Assembly (NCBI GenBank): GCA_035048815.1
Contig: JAUCBN010000024.1
Coordinates: 990,001-1,054,000, forward strand
Length of the DNA: 64,000 nt
Direction: 5' to 3'
DNA from: Abelmoschus esculentus
Lineage: Eukaryota > Streptophyta > Magnoliopsida > Malvales > Malvaceae
The notes beneath the pieces are model-generated. The model was given only the letters and a program-made list of their open reading frames with translations. It was not told the origin of the DNA and searched no databases. This document shows positions 38,157-49,570 of this stretch, in pieces (the first letter of the stretch is position 1; every line of letters begins with the position of its first letter). The position numbers were made by a program, and so were the translations under genes.

Positions 38157-38342
38157 AGAAATTATATCATGGGTCAGTCCCACTACGTCATCTATGGGAC
38201 CGACCAATGATAATCATCCACTTCATTATTTTTTAATTTTTAAAGTGAAGATTCACCTGGAAAAAAATATGACATGGAAAAGTTGATGAAGTGGGTAGTT
38301 ATCATTGGTCGGTCCCATGAACACGTTGATATAATTTTTCCT
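38157..38342. mobile_element. MITE-like element, shorter relative of 37044-37305
   Basis: Ends AAATTATATCATGGGTCAGT and TTGATATAATTTTTCCT are inverted. Internal GGGACCGACCAATGATAA (left) and TTATCATTGGTCGGTCCC-type (right) blocks are an almost perfect inverted pair. The same AATTATATCAT terminus as the 37044 copy places them in one family. Confidence 0.72.
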
Positions 38343-40161
38343 AAGTTTTACACGTTTTTTATCATTGAATGACTAAAACATGTCTCGTTAATTTCAAATT
38401 TTTTTCTAAAGTGATAATCTTTATTTAATTGACCGTTAATATGAATTATTCGTTTCAATCATTTAATCTGCTGACCGTTGCCGTCGATGCAAGGACAGAT
38501 TACCAGTTGGACCCAAAAAATGATTCGTTTTTATTTTTTATTTCTTTTCAATTGGGTCCTTTCCACTCTCCGTATTTAATTCATCACAGTTTTTTAGTTG
38601 GGATATTGATGGAAGGGATGGAAATCACAATCAAAAATAAACTTTTTTGTCCCACACAAGTAAGAGAAATTTGGACAAAATTGTATTTATGATTTTTTTA
38701 ATTATTTTTTAATTATTTGTAGATCTATTATATTTTTATAGTAATTTTGAAGTTGGGTTGCTTAAGATTTAAGTATGGATGGTGTTTTAAAAAAAATAAC
38801 AATATTTTTTTATTATTGAAATTGATTTCAGTTTGGATATCGTTCATACGAGATGTTTTTATGGAGTTTTAAAATTTAAAATTTTATTTATATTCAAATC
38901 GTAAACAATTTAAGTTTAAAATTATGGTAAAAAGTATAATAGATCCATAAATAATCGAGATAAGAAAATATTTTTAAAGAAAAAAAAAATCATAAGTACA
39001 ATATTAATCCAAGATTTCCAAAAAAAATATAAATCATGATTAATATCCCTTTTCAAAATGGGAATGTAAAACGTAAAAAAAAAAAAATTAACAGTTAATT
39101 AAATTAAGTGTTAAAACTATATTTTTATTTTAATTAGGTTTTTAAATTTTGTTGTGGGTCAAATAAGTCTTTAATATTTTCAGCGTTATTTAAATATGTG
39201 TCCTACTATTACTATCCATCATTTTTTATCGTTAACTTTTGTTATCCGATACGTGTGATCTTCTAACATCTTCAAATTTATATTTTAAAATAAATAAAAA
39301 ATAATAAAATAAAATAATCCCTGAATTCACAAAATAACCTAAAATTTAAATCTTTAACCCTCAAAAATTAAATATCGATTTGATTTAATTTTATTACCGA
39401 CCGTCACGTCTCTTCTAATCACATATGTTACTGGACCATTACGTCTATTTATCTCATCACGTCGTCGGAAATTGATCGTCATCGTGTGAAATATTAAAAT
39501 CATCAAATAATATATTCAAATGATTCATAATGAACGATAATAAATGGTGTGTGAATCATTAAGCGAGAGAAGTACACTTAATTTCATTGTAAAAATGCAA
39601 CCAATGCTAGTGAGAGTGAGTATATTTAGAATTTAGGAATTTAAGAATTGTTTTGAAATTATTTAAAAATTTTGAAATATTTAAAATTTTTAATTAATTT
39701 TTTTAAAAAATATTTAATACTGTCACATATTCGTTTTTTTGATATTTTGAATAAAGTAAAGTAAATTTAAGTATAATATAATATTTGCGTTCCATTTTAA
39801 ATTTAGATAAACGCACACACATTTACAAACTAAACTATTCAAACTTAAATTATTTAGGTAAAATACATCACTCTTTATCATTATAATTACTCATTGAGTT
39901 TATTTTGGTGATTTTTTATATTGATGTCTTAAGTCATTGTTATTACTAACAATCAGATAATCTAGCGGGATAAGATATTATTTTTTTAAATAAAGTCAGA
40001 AGTTCGAATTCAGATATTATTAATAAAAAATTAAATTAAAAACATGTACACGTAATGACCTTTTATACAACTCGATATGAATTAGTCGATCAATAAATTA
40101 AATACTAGTTATTAAAAAAAAAATTAAGTTATTTGATTCGGCCCAACCCATTAGACACACC

Positions 40162-41087
40162 TAGGGATGACAATGGATCTTGGACCCGATCCGGATCCGT
40201 AGATCCAGATCCGTTTTATAGGATCTGGATCTTAAAATTTTAGACCCGATAGATCTGGATCAGGTCTGAATCTTCTGATTAAAATACAAATCTTGATCTG
40301 GATCTGACATTTAAGACCCGAACCTAGACCCAGATCCGTTTACTTATTTATTAAAAAATAGTTTAAAATACATATAAATATATAATAGTAGGTTTTATAT
40401 TTTACATTGTTTTATAATATAATTTTTGTTTATTTATGACAAAAAAAACTTTTTGAAGGAATACATATTTGTTCTACTATTAATGAAGATTGTGATAATG
40501 ATGCGAAAATGATAAATATCATTGACAAGTTATATAAGAAAATTATTATATTACAAAATCTTAATATTAATATTTAAATTTCACAAATATTATTTTCATA
40601 CAAAAATTCTCTTTAGTTGGTAGTTTATTGCTTGTTTTAAGATGTTTATGATTTAAGTAGTGATGAAGACTAATACTCTAAAAAATAAAAATATGATACT
40701 CGATTTGCGACAGTGAAATATTTTATGACATACATTTCTTAATATTTGTGTTACTCAAAAGATATTTGTGTAATTGTTGAGTTTTTTTAAGATTTTAATT
40801 TATCGTTTTTTTATCCTGATACTAGTTAATTGAAATTATTCTTTTCTTCATTGAAATTGTGATGTGAAATTAATTAATGATAGTTTTATTACGTTAAAAA
40901 ATAAATCAAATAATCATTTTTTAAAAGATCCATTTTAGACCCGGATTCGTAAGATCCATTGGATCTAGATCGGGATCTTAATTTTCTAGACCCACGAATC
41001 TAGACCGGATATATATCCACGGTGTAAAAATGAATTTGGATCTAGATCTAACTAGATCCGATTCAGATCTGACCGTTGCCATCCCTA
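40162..41087. mobile_element. hAT-like non-autonomous transposon, 926 bp
   Basis: Terminal inverted repeats TAGGGATGACAATGG (left) and CCGTTGCCATCCCTA (right) are flanked by perfect 7-bp direct repeats ACACACC (40155-40161 and 41088-41094). The duplication could be read as 8 bp, the hAT length, if the terminal T is counted. Both ends, left to about 40345 and right from about 40925, are packed with degenerate GGATCTGGATC units in inverted orientation, as expected for subterminal transposase-binding repeats. The AT-rich centre codes for nothing. The right end lies 428 bases before the proteasome start codon, so the element is part of that gene's upstream region. Confidence 0.85.
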
Positions 41088-41515
41088 ACACACCTGGCTC
41101 TTGTCTCATAGATCTTGATAGGTGAAATCATGGAGCCTTGTTTCTGGGCCGATCTCCGTTAGCCTATCTCCGTTTTGAATCAAAGCTTGGGCCAATCTAA
41201 GACGACCCAAACAAGCAGATTTTCCAAGTTTCCCATAGCGCAAGAAATGTAGAGAACGAACCTTTTTTACTCGTTATAATTTCAGTCTGCTGCAGCGTTT
41301 CTCATTCGATCTCTCTCTTCTTTCTCGTCTTCAATCGAAAAAGGTTTTCCTCTCAATCTCGTCTTATATCGGTATTAATAGTTTAGGGGAGTGTTTTTGT
41401 TTTTACTCCTAGTGTTTATGTTGTAATTTGCTTTTGGGGGAAAGAAATTTGTAATCGAATGCATCAAATTTTCTGATTCCATCTCACACTTTTGTAGATT
41501 TCCTAAGAACCGACC

Positions 41516-44066
41516 ATGAAGCTTGACACTAGCGGTTTAGAATCGGTTGCGCCTGTCTGGGGTGCTCCTTGTGAGCTTGTTGATGGGTTTTCACCTGCTC
41601 CGTCTTTCGAGGTCCCGAATACTACTGATGTGAGTTGAAATTTCCTGCTGATTGGTAGCGATGTTTTAGTTTTCTTAGTAAATGAAGAGATTTCTGCCTT
41701 GTTTTATGTTTGATCGGTGTATTGCAGTTTGATGGGTTTCAGAAAGAAGCTATCCAGATGGTGAAACCTGCTAAGGGTACCACCACACTTGCTTTCATCT
41801 TTAAGGAAGGCGTCATGGTTGCTGCTGATTCTAGAGCTAGCATGGGAGGCTATATCTGTATGTTTATTTATTTATTTTGTTATGTCTATTTTGCAATTGT
41901 TAAATATTTTTTTGCAGAAATTTCTTGGTTGGGAAATAGTCTACTTATGGTCATTGTATATTATCATTAAACCTTGTTATATGTTAAATCGACTATGTTG
42001 TTGTTGTTGGATAGAAATTGAAAGGGCAAGCATCATTACTTTATTATAATTTGTCAGCTTCGCAGTCGGTGAAGAAAATTATTGAAATCAATCCTTACAT
42101 GCTTGGCACAATGGCTGGAGGAGCTGCTGACTGTCAGTTTTGGCACAGAAATTTAGGAATCAAGGTAATGGAACCAAAACAATTTCCCTATTGTGCTAGT
42201 AGGATAGCCTCTGTGTCTTTTTTCCCCTTTGTGTTGGATTCCTAATGTTTTACGTAAACTGTATATTTCTGCATATTGGTTCTTGTGTAAGTGTAGAGAA
42301 AAACATAGTCTATTGGTCATTTTAGCATTTTCTTTACAGTTTTCATTGATGCTTATAATGCAGTTTTTTTCTAAAGCATGGCGTTATACAATGTAGAAAG
42401 TGAGAGTATACCTCCATCTCAAAGGTTTCAGATGATTTCAATTGGCTCTAAAATTGAAGTGCATATGTACTGCATTTTCTTAGCACATGTATGAGAAGAA
42501 AAGTAGAAAAAAGATTTGGTATTTAGCATAGCTACCAATTGTTTAGTAAATTCAAAGCTCCCTTCAAATGTGATTTACACACACAGATTAACTGTTTCAA
42601 GTTGCAACCAAGGAAAGTTGATTTCACGGTTTTGATATGTATTCAGTTGTGCTCTCATAATCTAAGTGGATGTGGATTTATAACACTATGTCTTTTTCCT
42701 AGTTAGTAAAGAAAACTTTTGACTAGGAAGTATTCAAAATGATTATCCATGCTCTCTGATTGATTGGGTAGTTAAATTTAAGGCATTCTGACACGTGTTT
42801 TCCCAATTATCCTTACATAAAGTGTAATGCATGATCATTTTCCATGATCTAGTGCCGGCTGCATGAATTAGCTAACAAGCGTAGGATTTCTGTTACCGGT
42901 GCATCAAAACTGTTGGCAAACATTCTCTATTCTTACCGAGGAATGGGACTGTCAGTTGGAACCATGATTGCTGGATGGGATGAAACGGTATTTGAAACTA
43001 AAATTTGTTCTCTACCTCCTCTTTTCCCCCCTCTTCATTTTTAACTTGCTGCCTACCTGGATTCTAGGGTCCTGGATTATACTATGTGGACAGTGAAGGG
43101 GGAAGGTTAAAAGGAATGCGTTTCTCTGTTGGATCTGGTTCACCATATGCTTATGGTGTGCTGGATAATGGGTATGCAGTTTTCTCCCTGTTCTTTCAAT
43201 GCCATTGTTCTGTTAATAAATGTAAATATGATGATGTAAAGTTATCACGAACACTCTATTCCTTGTAAAGTTAGATTTAAAATTAAGTTCATGAAATGAT
43301 ATAGGTCAAAGCTGCTACATAGTTGGCCAATAAACTTCAAAGTTATCATTGGTCTTCTTGTAAAGTTAGGTTTCAAATCATGTTCATGGAATGGTATGCC
43401 TGTTAAATGCTTTATTTTAGTCTTTGGTTCAGTCAACTTCTATTTGTTGAGCGAGCCTTTAAATGCATTGTCTTAGTTTTTTTGGTTCCATCACATAACT
43501 CTGCCTCAATGATATCATTTTTATTGCTGTAATCAATCCTTTCATTAATTTTCTGTGGGATAGGACGAAAACATTTCTTGACTTCTCCCAAGTAAATCAA
43601 AGATTTTCTCTTGTTCCATTCCCATTTTTATCAGACTATTCGATTCATTCGTGAATCTTTATTTCTGTCTCATTTTGTGCTCACCTTTATGCATTCCTAA
43701 TCATAAATACCTTGTTTTGGATGTTGGTGCTAGCTATCGGTATGATATGTCTGTTGAAGAAGCAGCAGAGTTGGCCAGAAGATCTATTTATCATGCCACA
43801 TTCCGTGATGGAGCCAGTGGTGGTGTTGCCAGCGGTAATCTCCCTCCTCCTCCCCCTCCCCCTCCCCCTCCCCCTCTATATATGATATGCATATGCATGT
43901 GAGGGTGTTCCCTACTTTAATGAACTTTATTTTACCAGTTTACTACGTTGGACCAAATGGCTGGAAGAAGCTATCCGGCGATGATGTCGGGGAACTTCAC
44001 TATCAATACTATCCGGTGATGCCAAGCACAGTGGAACAGGAAATGGTTGAAGTAGCTGGCGCATAA
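41516..44066 (+). CDS. PBE1: 20S proteasome subunit beta type-5
   Basis: Catalytic chymotrypsin-like subunit of the 20S proteasome. Seven exons, 41516-41629, 41728-41857, 42058-42164, 42853-42987, 43068-43171, 43734-43834 and 43939-44066, splice in phase to 272 residues. A 55-residue propeptide ends in KPAKG, and Thr56 becomes the N-terminal nucleophile of the mature TTTLAF chain. Counting from it, Asp17 (VAADSR), Lys33 (SVKKII) and Met45 (GTMAGG) fall exactly where beta-5 active-site and S1-pocket residues belong. The fold continues through LLANILYSYRGMGLSVGTMIAGWD, GPGLYYVDSEGGRL, SGSPYAYGVLD, the SVEEAAELARRSIYHATFRDGASGG block and a short C-terminus. The leader seems to contain an intron (acceptor near 41497). 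The symbol is given by family; plants usually have two copies. Confidence 0.97.
43841..43876 (+). repeat. CCCCCT-type microsatellite in a proteasome-gene intron
   Basis: Repeats of TCCTCC and CCCCCT follow the exon 6 donor of the proteasome gene by six bases. The array is pyrimidine-only on the plus strand. Length variation is likely. Confidence 0.8.
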
Positions 44067-44624
44067 GTGGGATCTGCTCAACTTAGGCCAAGTCGAAGGC
44101 GGTTGCATTCGATGATGTGATATATTCTTTGTATTATGAATCAATTTCCTCAACTTCGGCTCGAGTGACAGTTCGGCCATGGACATGGGTGCAAATTAAT
44201 GTTATATGAACTTTTCCTATCAATTTGAATTCAGTGACCTTCCGTTTGTTATTTGATGTTTGAAAATTTTAATGAACCTTCTGAATATTACAACACCAAT
44301 ATTTTATAAGATTTATATAAATTATATATTTATAATACAATAAATAAACCAACTCACTGAGTCGGGCAGTTTATAGTCCGAGTCAGATCAGCTTCACTTT
44401 CATTTTGCGGGATGTTGGGTCCCACTTCTAATCAAAATCTCGTCTTTCTCTATCGTCTCTTCATAAATATTCATCCCTCTTTGCTCAACTAACCTTGCCC
44501 ATTATCTCCGGTCATCACTTCACTGCCAAAAAGAAAAAAAAATCAGTTTCTCAACTCTCCTCCTTTAAACCCCACAATTTTAATTCTCACATTAAAAGAA
44601 AAATCCTTACTTTATCGAATTATA
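44067..44624. other. Intergenic region after the proteasome gene
   Basis: The first 200 bases are probably the 3' untranslated region of the proteasome gene. After AT-rich DNA, a pyrimidine-rich stretch (about 44440-44620) resembles the old leader of the adjacent LRR kinase remnant. Confidence 0.45.
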
Positions 44625-45531
44625 ATGAAGAAACTGCCTTTGTTTCTGCACCTTTTCTTTTTCTTGCTGAAACCCGCCGTTTCTTTTTTCCCGACGCCTT
44701 TCTCTCCTCTCTTTAAATTTCGCCGTCGACAATTCTCAAGCCTTGTCGTCCACGTTCTCCGACTGGAACGAGAACGATACGACGCCGTGCAATTGGTCCG
44801 GTGTCTACTGCACGAACACAACGGCCTCCCCCGAGCCACGTGTCGTTGTGATCTCACTCCCCGGGAGGAATCTCCGAGGGTATATCCCGTCTGAGCTCGG
44901 CACGTTAAACTATCTCCGGAGACTTAAGTCTTCGCAACAATCACTTTTACGTTCCATACCTGACCAATTGTTCAACGCCACGTCGCTTCGTAGCTTGTTT
45001 CTGTATGGTAACAACTTGTCCGGTCCGCTTCCTCCGTCGGTCTGCAACGTTTCCGGTCTGCAGAATGATGATCTCTCTGGTAATTCATTGTTGGGTTCTT
45101 TGCTCGTCAATCTCAAGGATTGTAAGCAGTTGAAGAGGCTGGTTCTGGCTCGGAACAAGTTTTCTGGTGGAATTCCGGATGGAATTTGGCCGGGATTGAA
45201 CAGTTTGGTTCAACTCGATCTTTCTTCAAATGAATTCAACAGATCGATCCCTGGTAACATTGGGGAATTAAAGTCATTATCGGGTACTCTCAACTTGTCC
45301 GGTAAGCTACCCATAAGCTTAGGTGACTTGCCGGTCACCGTCAGTTTCGATCTCAGAAACAACAATTTAAGTTGGGAAATACCCGGAAAAGGATCGTTTG
45401 CAAATCAAGTGCCAACAGCGTTTCTCAATAACCCTTTGTTACGTGGGTTTCCTCTTCAAAAATCATGTGAAGAGGAGCCTTTAAATAATTCCAATTCTAT
45501 ATCTAGAGGAGCCTTCATAAATCCCAGCTGA
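44625..45531 (+). pseudogene. LRR receptor-like kinase remnant (ectodomain only)
   Basis: A signal peptide (MKKLPLFLHLFFFLLKPAVSF, 44625 on) lies in a different frame from the ectodomain that follows. The ectodomain runs to 45531 with TPCNWSGVYC (N-terminal cap), LRRs such as SLRSLFLYGNNLSGPLPPSVCN and LKRLVLARNKFSGGIPDGIW, and an FLNNPLLRGFPLQKSC C-cap. Between them, near 44700-44735, family comparison suggests about a dozen residues (the LALLALK helix of the cap) were lost with a frameshift. Several repeats are degraded. The protein stops right after the cap: there is no transmembrane segment, and no kinase is found in the following DNA. It looks like the eroded relative of At1g67510-type kinases, which sit in the corresponding Arabidopsis neighbourhood. 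Translation of the intact part as a small secreted LRR protein cannot be excluded. Confidence 0.85.
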
Positions 45532-45924
45532 CATTCAGTTATAAATATCATGTTCTGTACTTTTGGCTCTGCCACTTTCAATTTAATACCTTATTTGAGC
45601 AATCACAGTAGCATCCTCATTTCCTAATAAAACAGTAGCATCCTTATGCTGCAATCTTGATTTGTTCTCAGTTTGTAGCTGTATCATATATGGTTATAGA
45701 TGTAAAGTATATGTATATATTCGATACGGATATTAGCATCAGACACGAATATTTCAAAACAAATATTCACCAAGCACTGCTAAAAGATAGGTTGGGGATT
45801 TATTTTAATGGAAATAATCACCATAACTGCAATTTTTCAGCAGCAAATCACATGCATATAAATCCAAAAGTACATACATAAGTATGTACATATATTATAT
45901 ATACTTTGTGACTCTGCAGAGTTA
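45532..45924. other. Short intergenic region
   Basis: AT-rich DNA between the LRR remnant and the 3' end of the remorin gene. No trace of a kinase domain was seen here. Confidence 0.5.
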
Positions 45925-47157
45925 CTACCAGCAAAGGGAAGGAAACTTGGAGAATGAAGAAGGGAAATGACCAGTTCTCCTTATGTAATCAGCCCTCTGT
46001 GAAGTCTTTAGAGCCTTCTGGTTTAACTTTGATTCTGCATTTGCACGCTTCTCTTCAGCTATTCTCCTTGTGGCTGCTAGTTTGTTCGCGCACTTTTCTT
46101 TCGCCCGAGCTTTCAATCTCTCAGCTTTCACCTGTAACACATAAAAAGATCGTTTATGAAAATGTTTTGGTGAAACTTAGTAAAAGTTCCAACGATATGC
46201 TCTTAGACCAAAGAGTCCTATCGGTTGGATCGAGGAGTAAGGAGTTTGATGTTACTTAAGTAAGATCTTTAAAACACGAATCGAAGCAACATGACCTCTA
46301 TTTTCTTCATTTCCAATTCAGCTTTCCTCTTTTCATGATTTTCCCAATCCTGAATCTTCACTTCTTCACGCTTATACCTACAAAGCAACACATATGCTTG
46401 TCATACAAGTCATAGACTATAAACATCCTTAGGCTTATGCAAGCTAGTCTTGGCTAGCACATTACCTTGCCATGTATTTGGCACGTTCAGCTTCACCCCA
46501 AGCCATAGCTCGACTTTCCAAACTACTCTGCTTACTAGCTTGACCTGATTCTTGTCCATCGAATCTATTCGAATTCGAATCATTTCCCTTAGCAACAACA
46601 TCAATTTCAGCTCTCTTTTCAACTGGTATCGTTCCCGAGCCAGCTCGATAACCATCGACGCAAGGTCCTCCATGTTGGCACCTAACCGGGGTAGAAGATC
46701 CTGAAGAAATAGGACTCCTTGCAGGAGGAGTGATGGCTCTTAACGGTGTTGTCGCCCTTGAAGGCTCTTGACTTGCAACAGGGGTCATCTCGGTCCCCAT
46801 ATCTCTCACACATATTGACCGAACACCCGAAACCGAGTTCCAAATTGCCAAACCAAGATCAACCCTTTTCGTTTCATCTTCACTGCTCGGATAATCTTGT
46901 TCCTTGTGCGGGCAAGGAGCTATCAGCCTTGTATCATCGGCGTTTGAGTCTCGAGGCTTGGCCATGGATTGTGCCTTTTTGTCTAGACTCCTCGACAACC
47001 CCACTAGCCATTTCTGCGCATCATCCCATTTCGAAGGTGTCGTCGTCTTCCCCAAGGCAGTCCGATGAAACTCGAAACTTATAGCATCACCATTGCTGCT
47101 AGAAACTTCATTAGCTTTTCCGAGGCTGTAGCGACTTTTATCTTCAATGGATCTCAT
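45925..47157 (-). CDS. Remorin family protein (At1g67590-like)
   Basis: Plasma-membrane nanodomain scaffold protein by family. Three exons, 47157-46466, 46377-46296 and 46131-45925, close in phase to 326 residues. The first ATG is 47157; the frame upstream opens only through TTG. The N-terminal two thirds are disordered, with phospho-site-like SP and TP motifs (ATTPLRAITPPARSPISSGSSTPV). The remorin C-terminal domain follows at about residues 210-310: ESRAMAWGEAERAKYMARYKREEVKIQDWENHEKRKAELEMKKIE, then KAERLKARAKEKCANKLAATRRIAEEKRANAESKLNQKA. These are charged coiled-coil helices typical of the family. The tail (YIRRTGHFPSSFSKFPSLCW) ends with hydrophobic residues and a Cys near the terminus, fitting a remorin membrane anchor that may be S-acylated. 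Confidence 0.93.
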
Positions 47158-47891
47158 TTTTCCAACACACAAACCAAAGCAAAGTTGAGATTTCAGCCTC
47201 GGATTAACACAGCAATGAAAAGACAGTAGAATTCAGAACAAGAAACCCTCTGAAATTTACTTTCATAGGAGTAAGCTAAGGGCCCCATCCCCTTCACATG
47301 TGTTGGATTTTATCCACAAAGCTTAACTAATCACCATGTTTAAAACACAATCAATGGAAAGCTTAATGGTTCTATAGACTAACAGAGAATAATGGTATGA
47401 CACCATGGATTTTTTGATGCATATGCCAGAGCTAAAGATAAAATTTTCAGAGTTCTCAGAGAGATTCAGATCCATTGAACATTAAAAAAAGAGTGAAAGA
47501 CAGATACTTTACGTTGCTGGAAACTCGAACCAACCAAAATCCAACACTATTTTTTTAATATACCAAATATCAGATTGTTATATACTAAATAATTAAGCTA
47601 ATTTTGATAAAATATAAAAGAAAAGAAAGAGAGATGAACAAGTGACGTGAGAGGGTGTCGTGCCAAGTGGGAATGGAGGTTTAATAAGGTGGGTCTGTCT
47701 GGTCTGAAATCCTTCACGTGCTTGAAAGGAACATCATCCGTGAGTTATTAAAATTTAAAATTGACTGTTTGCGTACTTGTCAGATGAAACTTTGACCTGT
47801 CTCTTTGGGGGGTTCTTATAATGTTCTTGGAAAGGGATTGGATAGTCACTACATACATCAAGACGCTATGCACCGTTCCATAAAACATTGA

Positions 47892-48240
47892 TCAAGACGC
47901 TATGAGCGAGAGCCTCGGTTGACTGGGTGTCCGAACATCATTCTTCTTCGTCTTTAGACTCTGGTTAGCCACAGCCTTACCCCCTTCCTGGCCATTGCCT
48001 TCAATTCCAGTAGCACAAGCTGAACGAGAAGCTGTTCGACCATTGGTGTACTTGAGAACCGGCGCCTCATCTTGGCTCGCAACCATGACTGCAGTATTCG
48101 TGTCATGTTTTGACCGGTGTAACATCTTCAACCGAAGCCACTGAGGGCATGCTCAAGGCAGCAACATTCTACATAACCACTGCTCTGGGATGAGCCTCTT
48201 CCTCAGGAACAAGCATTGCATCAACAGTAGTTTCTGAACA
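47892..48240 (-). pseudogene. Unidentified gene fragment
   Basis: A minus-strand frame of 79 codons (48131-47892) is preceded, in a second frame on the same strand, by a protein-like stretch containing ETTVDAMLVPEEEAHPRAVVM and then a stop. The composition is richer in GC and in Ala, Glu, Gly and Ser codons than the flanks, as expected for old coding sequence broken by a stop and a frameshift. I do not recognise the family and cannot exclude chance. Confidence 0.3.
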
Positions 48241-48542
48241 GGGGTTATGAGTTAGGGGTTTAATTTTAGGAATTAAAATTTAGAAATTTATGATGTTAAT
48301 TATGGTCTAAAATTAAGATTTTAAAGTTAAAATTTTAGATTTTAAATAATTGGTATCAAATATTAACCTACTAAATAATATAAATTATAGTTATTTAAGT
48401 AATTACAAATTTTAAATATATATAAAAAATATTACACCTAATTGCTTCAATTTATTATTATTTTTCTTCTTTGTTATTTTTTATTTCATTAAATCAATTA
48501 ATTATCGGGATCATACTTAATATTAAGTTTCCATTTATTAAT

Positions 48543-48562
48543 TATATATATATATATATATA
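48543..48562. repeat. (TA)n microsatellite
   Basis: About ten TA dinucleotides in intergenic DNA. Confidence 0.85.
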
Positions 48563-49570
48563 AAGAATCAAAGCACCTTTATTCTCACACAAGGCTTAGG
48601 TTAGGTTTGATATTAGGCCAACTTTAGGCCTACTTTGCTGCTTCTAATATGGATATGGTGAATTAATATTGAGTAAATTATACCGTTGATCATTTAATTA
48701 TAATTTCTTAGGTTATTTTTTATTTAAGTCATCAAACTAATTTTTTTATTTATTCACTAATGTTACAAAATTTAATATTTTTGGTCCACTTACTAACAGT
48801 TGATGGAATTATCGATGTGTTTCAGTTTTAATTGACTTAATAAAAAATTTAGTCCTTAACATCTTACATTCTATTAATTTAGTCCTAATTTTAAATAATT
48901 TAATAAATTTAACTTTTTACATTTACAAATTCTATCAATTTGATCCTTAAATAGTTGGTGTTTGAATTCAAATACATGCCAAACCACTTATTTTAACCTC
49001 ATCATTTCTAATCCCACCATTTAAATAATTAATATCACAACCCCTATTATTTTCAATTCCACTAAAACTAATCTCATCATTAGTCAAAATGAACCCTTCA
49101 CAAATATTTGAATTTATTTGTACATATTTGAATTTGTTAGGGACTGAAATATGAACTTTTAAAATTAATATGTATATTTTTAAATGTAAGTTTTTTAACT
49201 CATGTCAGATACATACGGACATGGACATAGTCCAAAGACCTTACCAATATAAGGGTTTCTTTATTTTCTAAAAAAACACTTAACATGATTGTTTCGAATA
49301 TATACTCGAATTAAATATTCACATCTGAATTCAAACAACACAACAAAATATCACAAAAACAAACTTTATATTTCATAATATTAAAAGCATGTCTCATGGT
49401 TCCGTTTACATGTATTGCATCAGAAAGGAAGATGCTAATGGTTAAAATGAAAGGTAATCCATAAACACAATTAACAGCATTTTCTCATTAGACATGAAAC
49501 TTAGAATTCAAACACATCCAAGCTGTTTCATTGAATGCTATCCATCTATGATCTACGACGAGCATCGACT

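Larger units (their letters stand above)
33646..41515. other. Gene-free, transposon-rich stretch
   Basis: About 7.9 kb with no coding region I can support. The first 1.6 kb (33646 to about 35250) is probably the leader and leader introns of the U-box gene. The remainder is AT-rich and holds a LINE scrap (35270-35440), MITE-like elements (35796-36407, 37044-37305, 37784-37995, 38157-38342) and a hAT-like element (40162-41087). The promoter and leader of the proteasome gene follow (about 41100-41515). The open frame at 38429-38692 shows no family features. Confidence 0.6.
47158..49570. other. Intergenic region with possible gene fragment
   Basis: The remorin leader and promoter run to about 47700. 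A stretch with higher GC at about 47880-48240 may be a fragment of a former gene (separate entry). From 48240 to 49400 the DNA is AT-rich with a (TA)n run at 48543-48562. No complete gene was recognised. Confidence 0.5.

Noticed and set aside
38429..38692. 87-codon frame in the gene-free stretch
   Set aside because: It has no similarity that I recognise and no gene signals; it sits between MITEs in AT-rich DNA.
39950..40030. tRNA-like or SINE-like B-box (AGTTCGAATTC)
   Set aside because: There is no matching A-box at the right distance and no cloverleaf; the region is plain AT-rich DNA.
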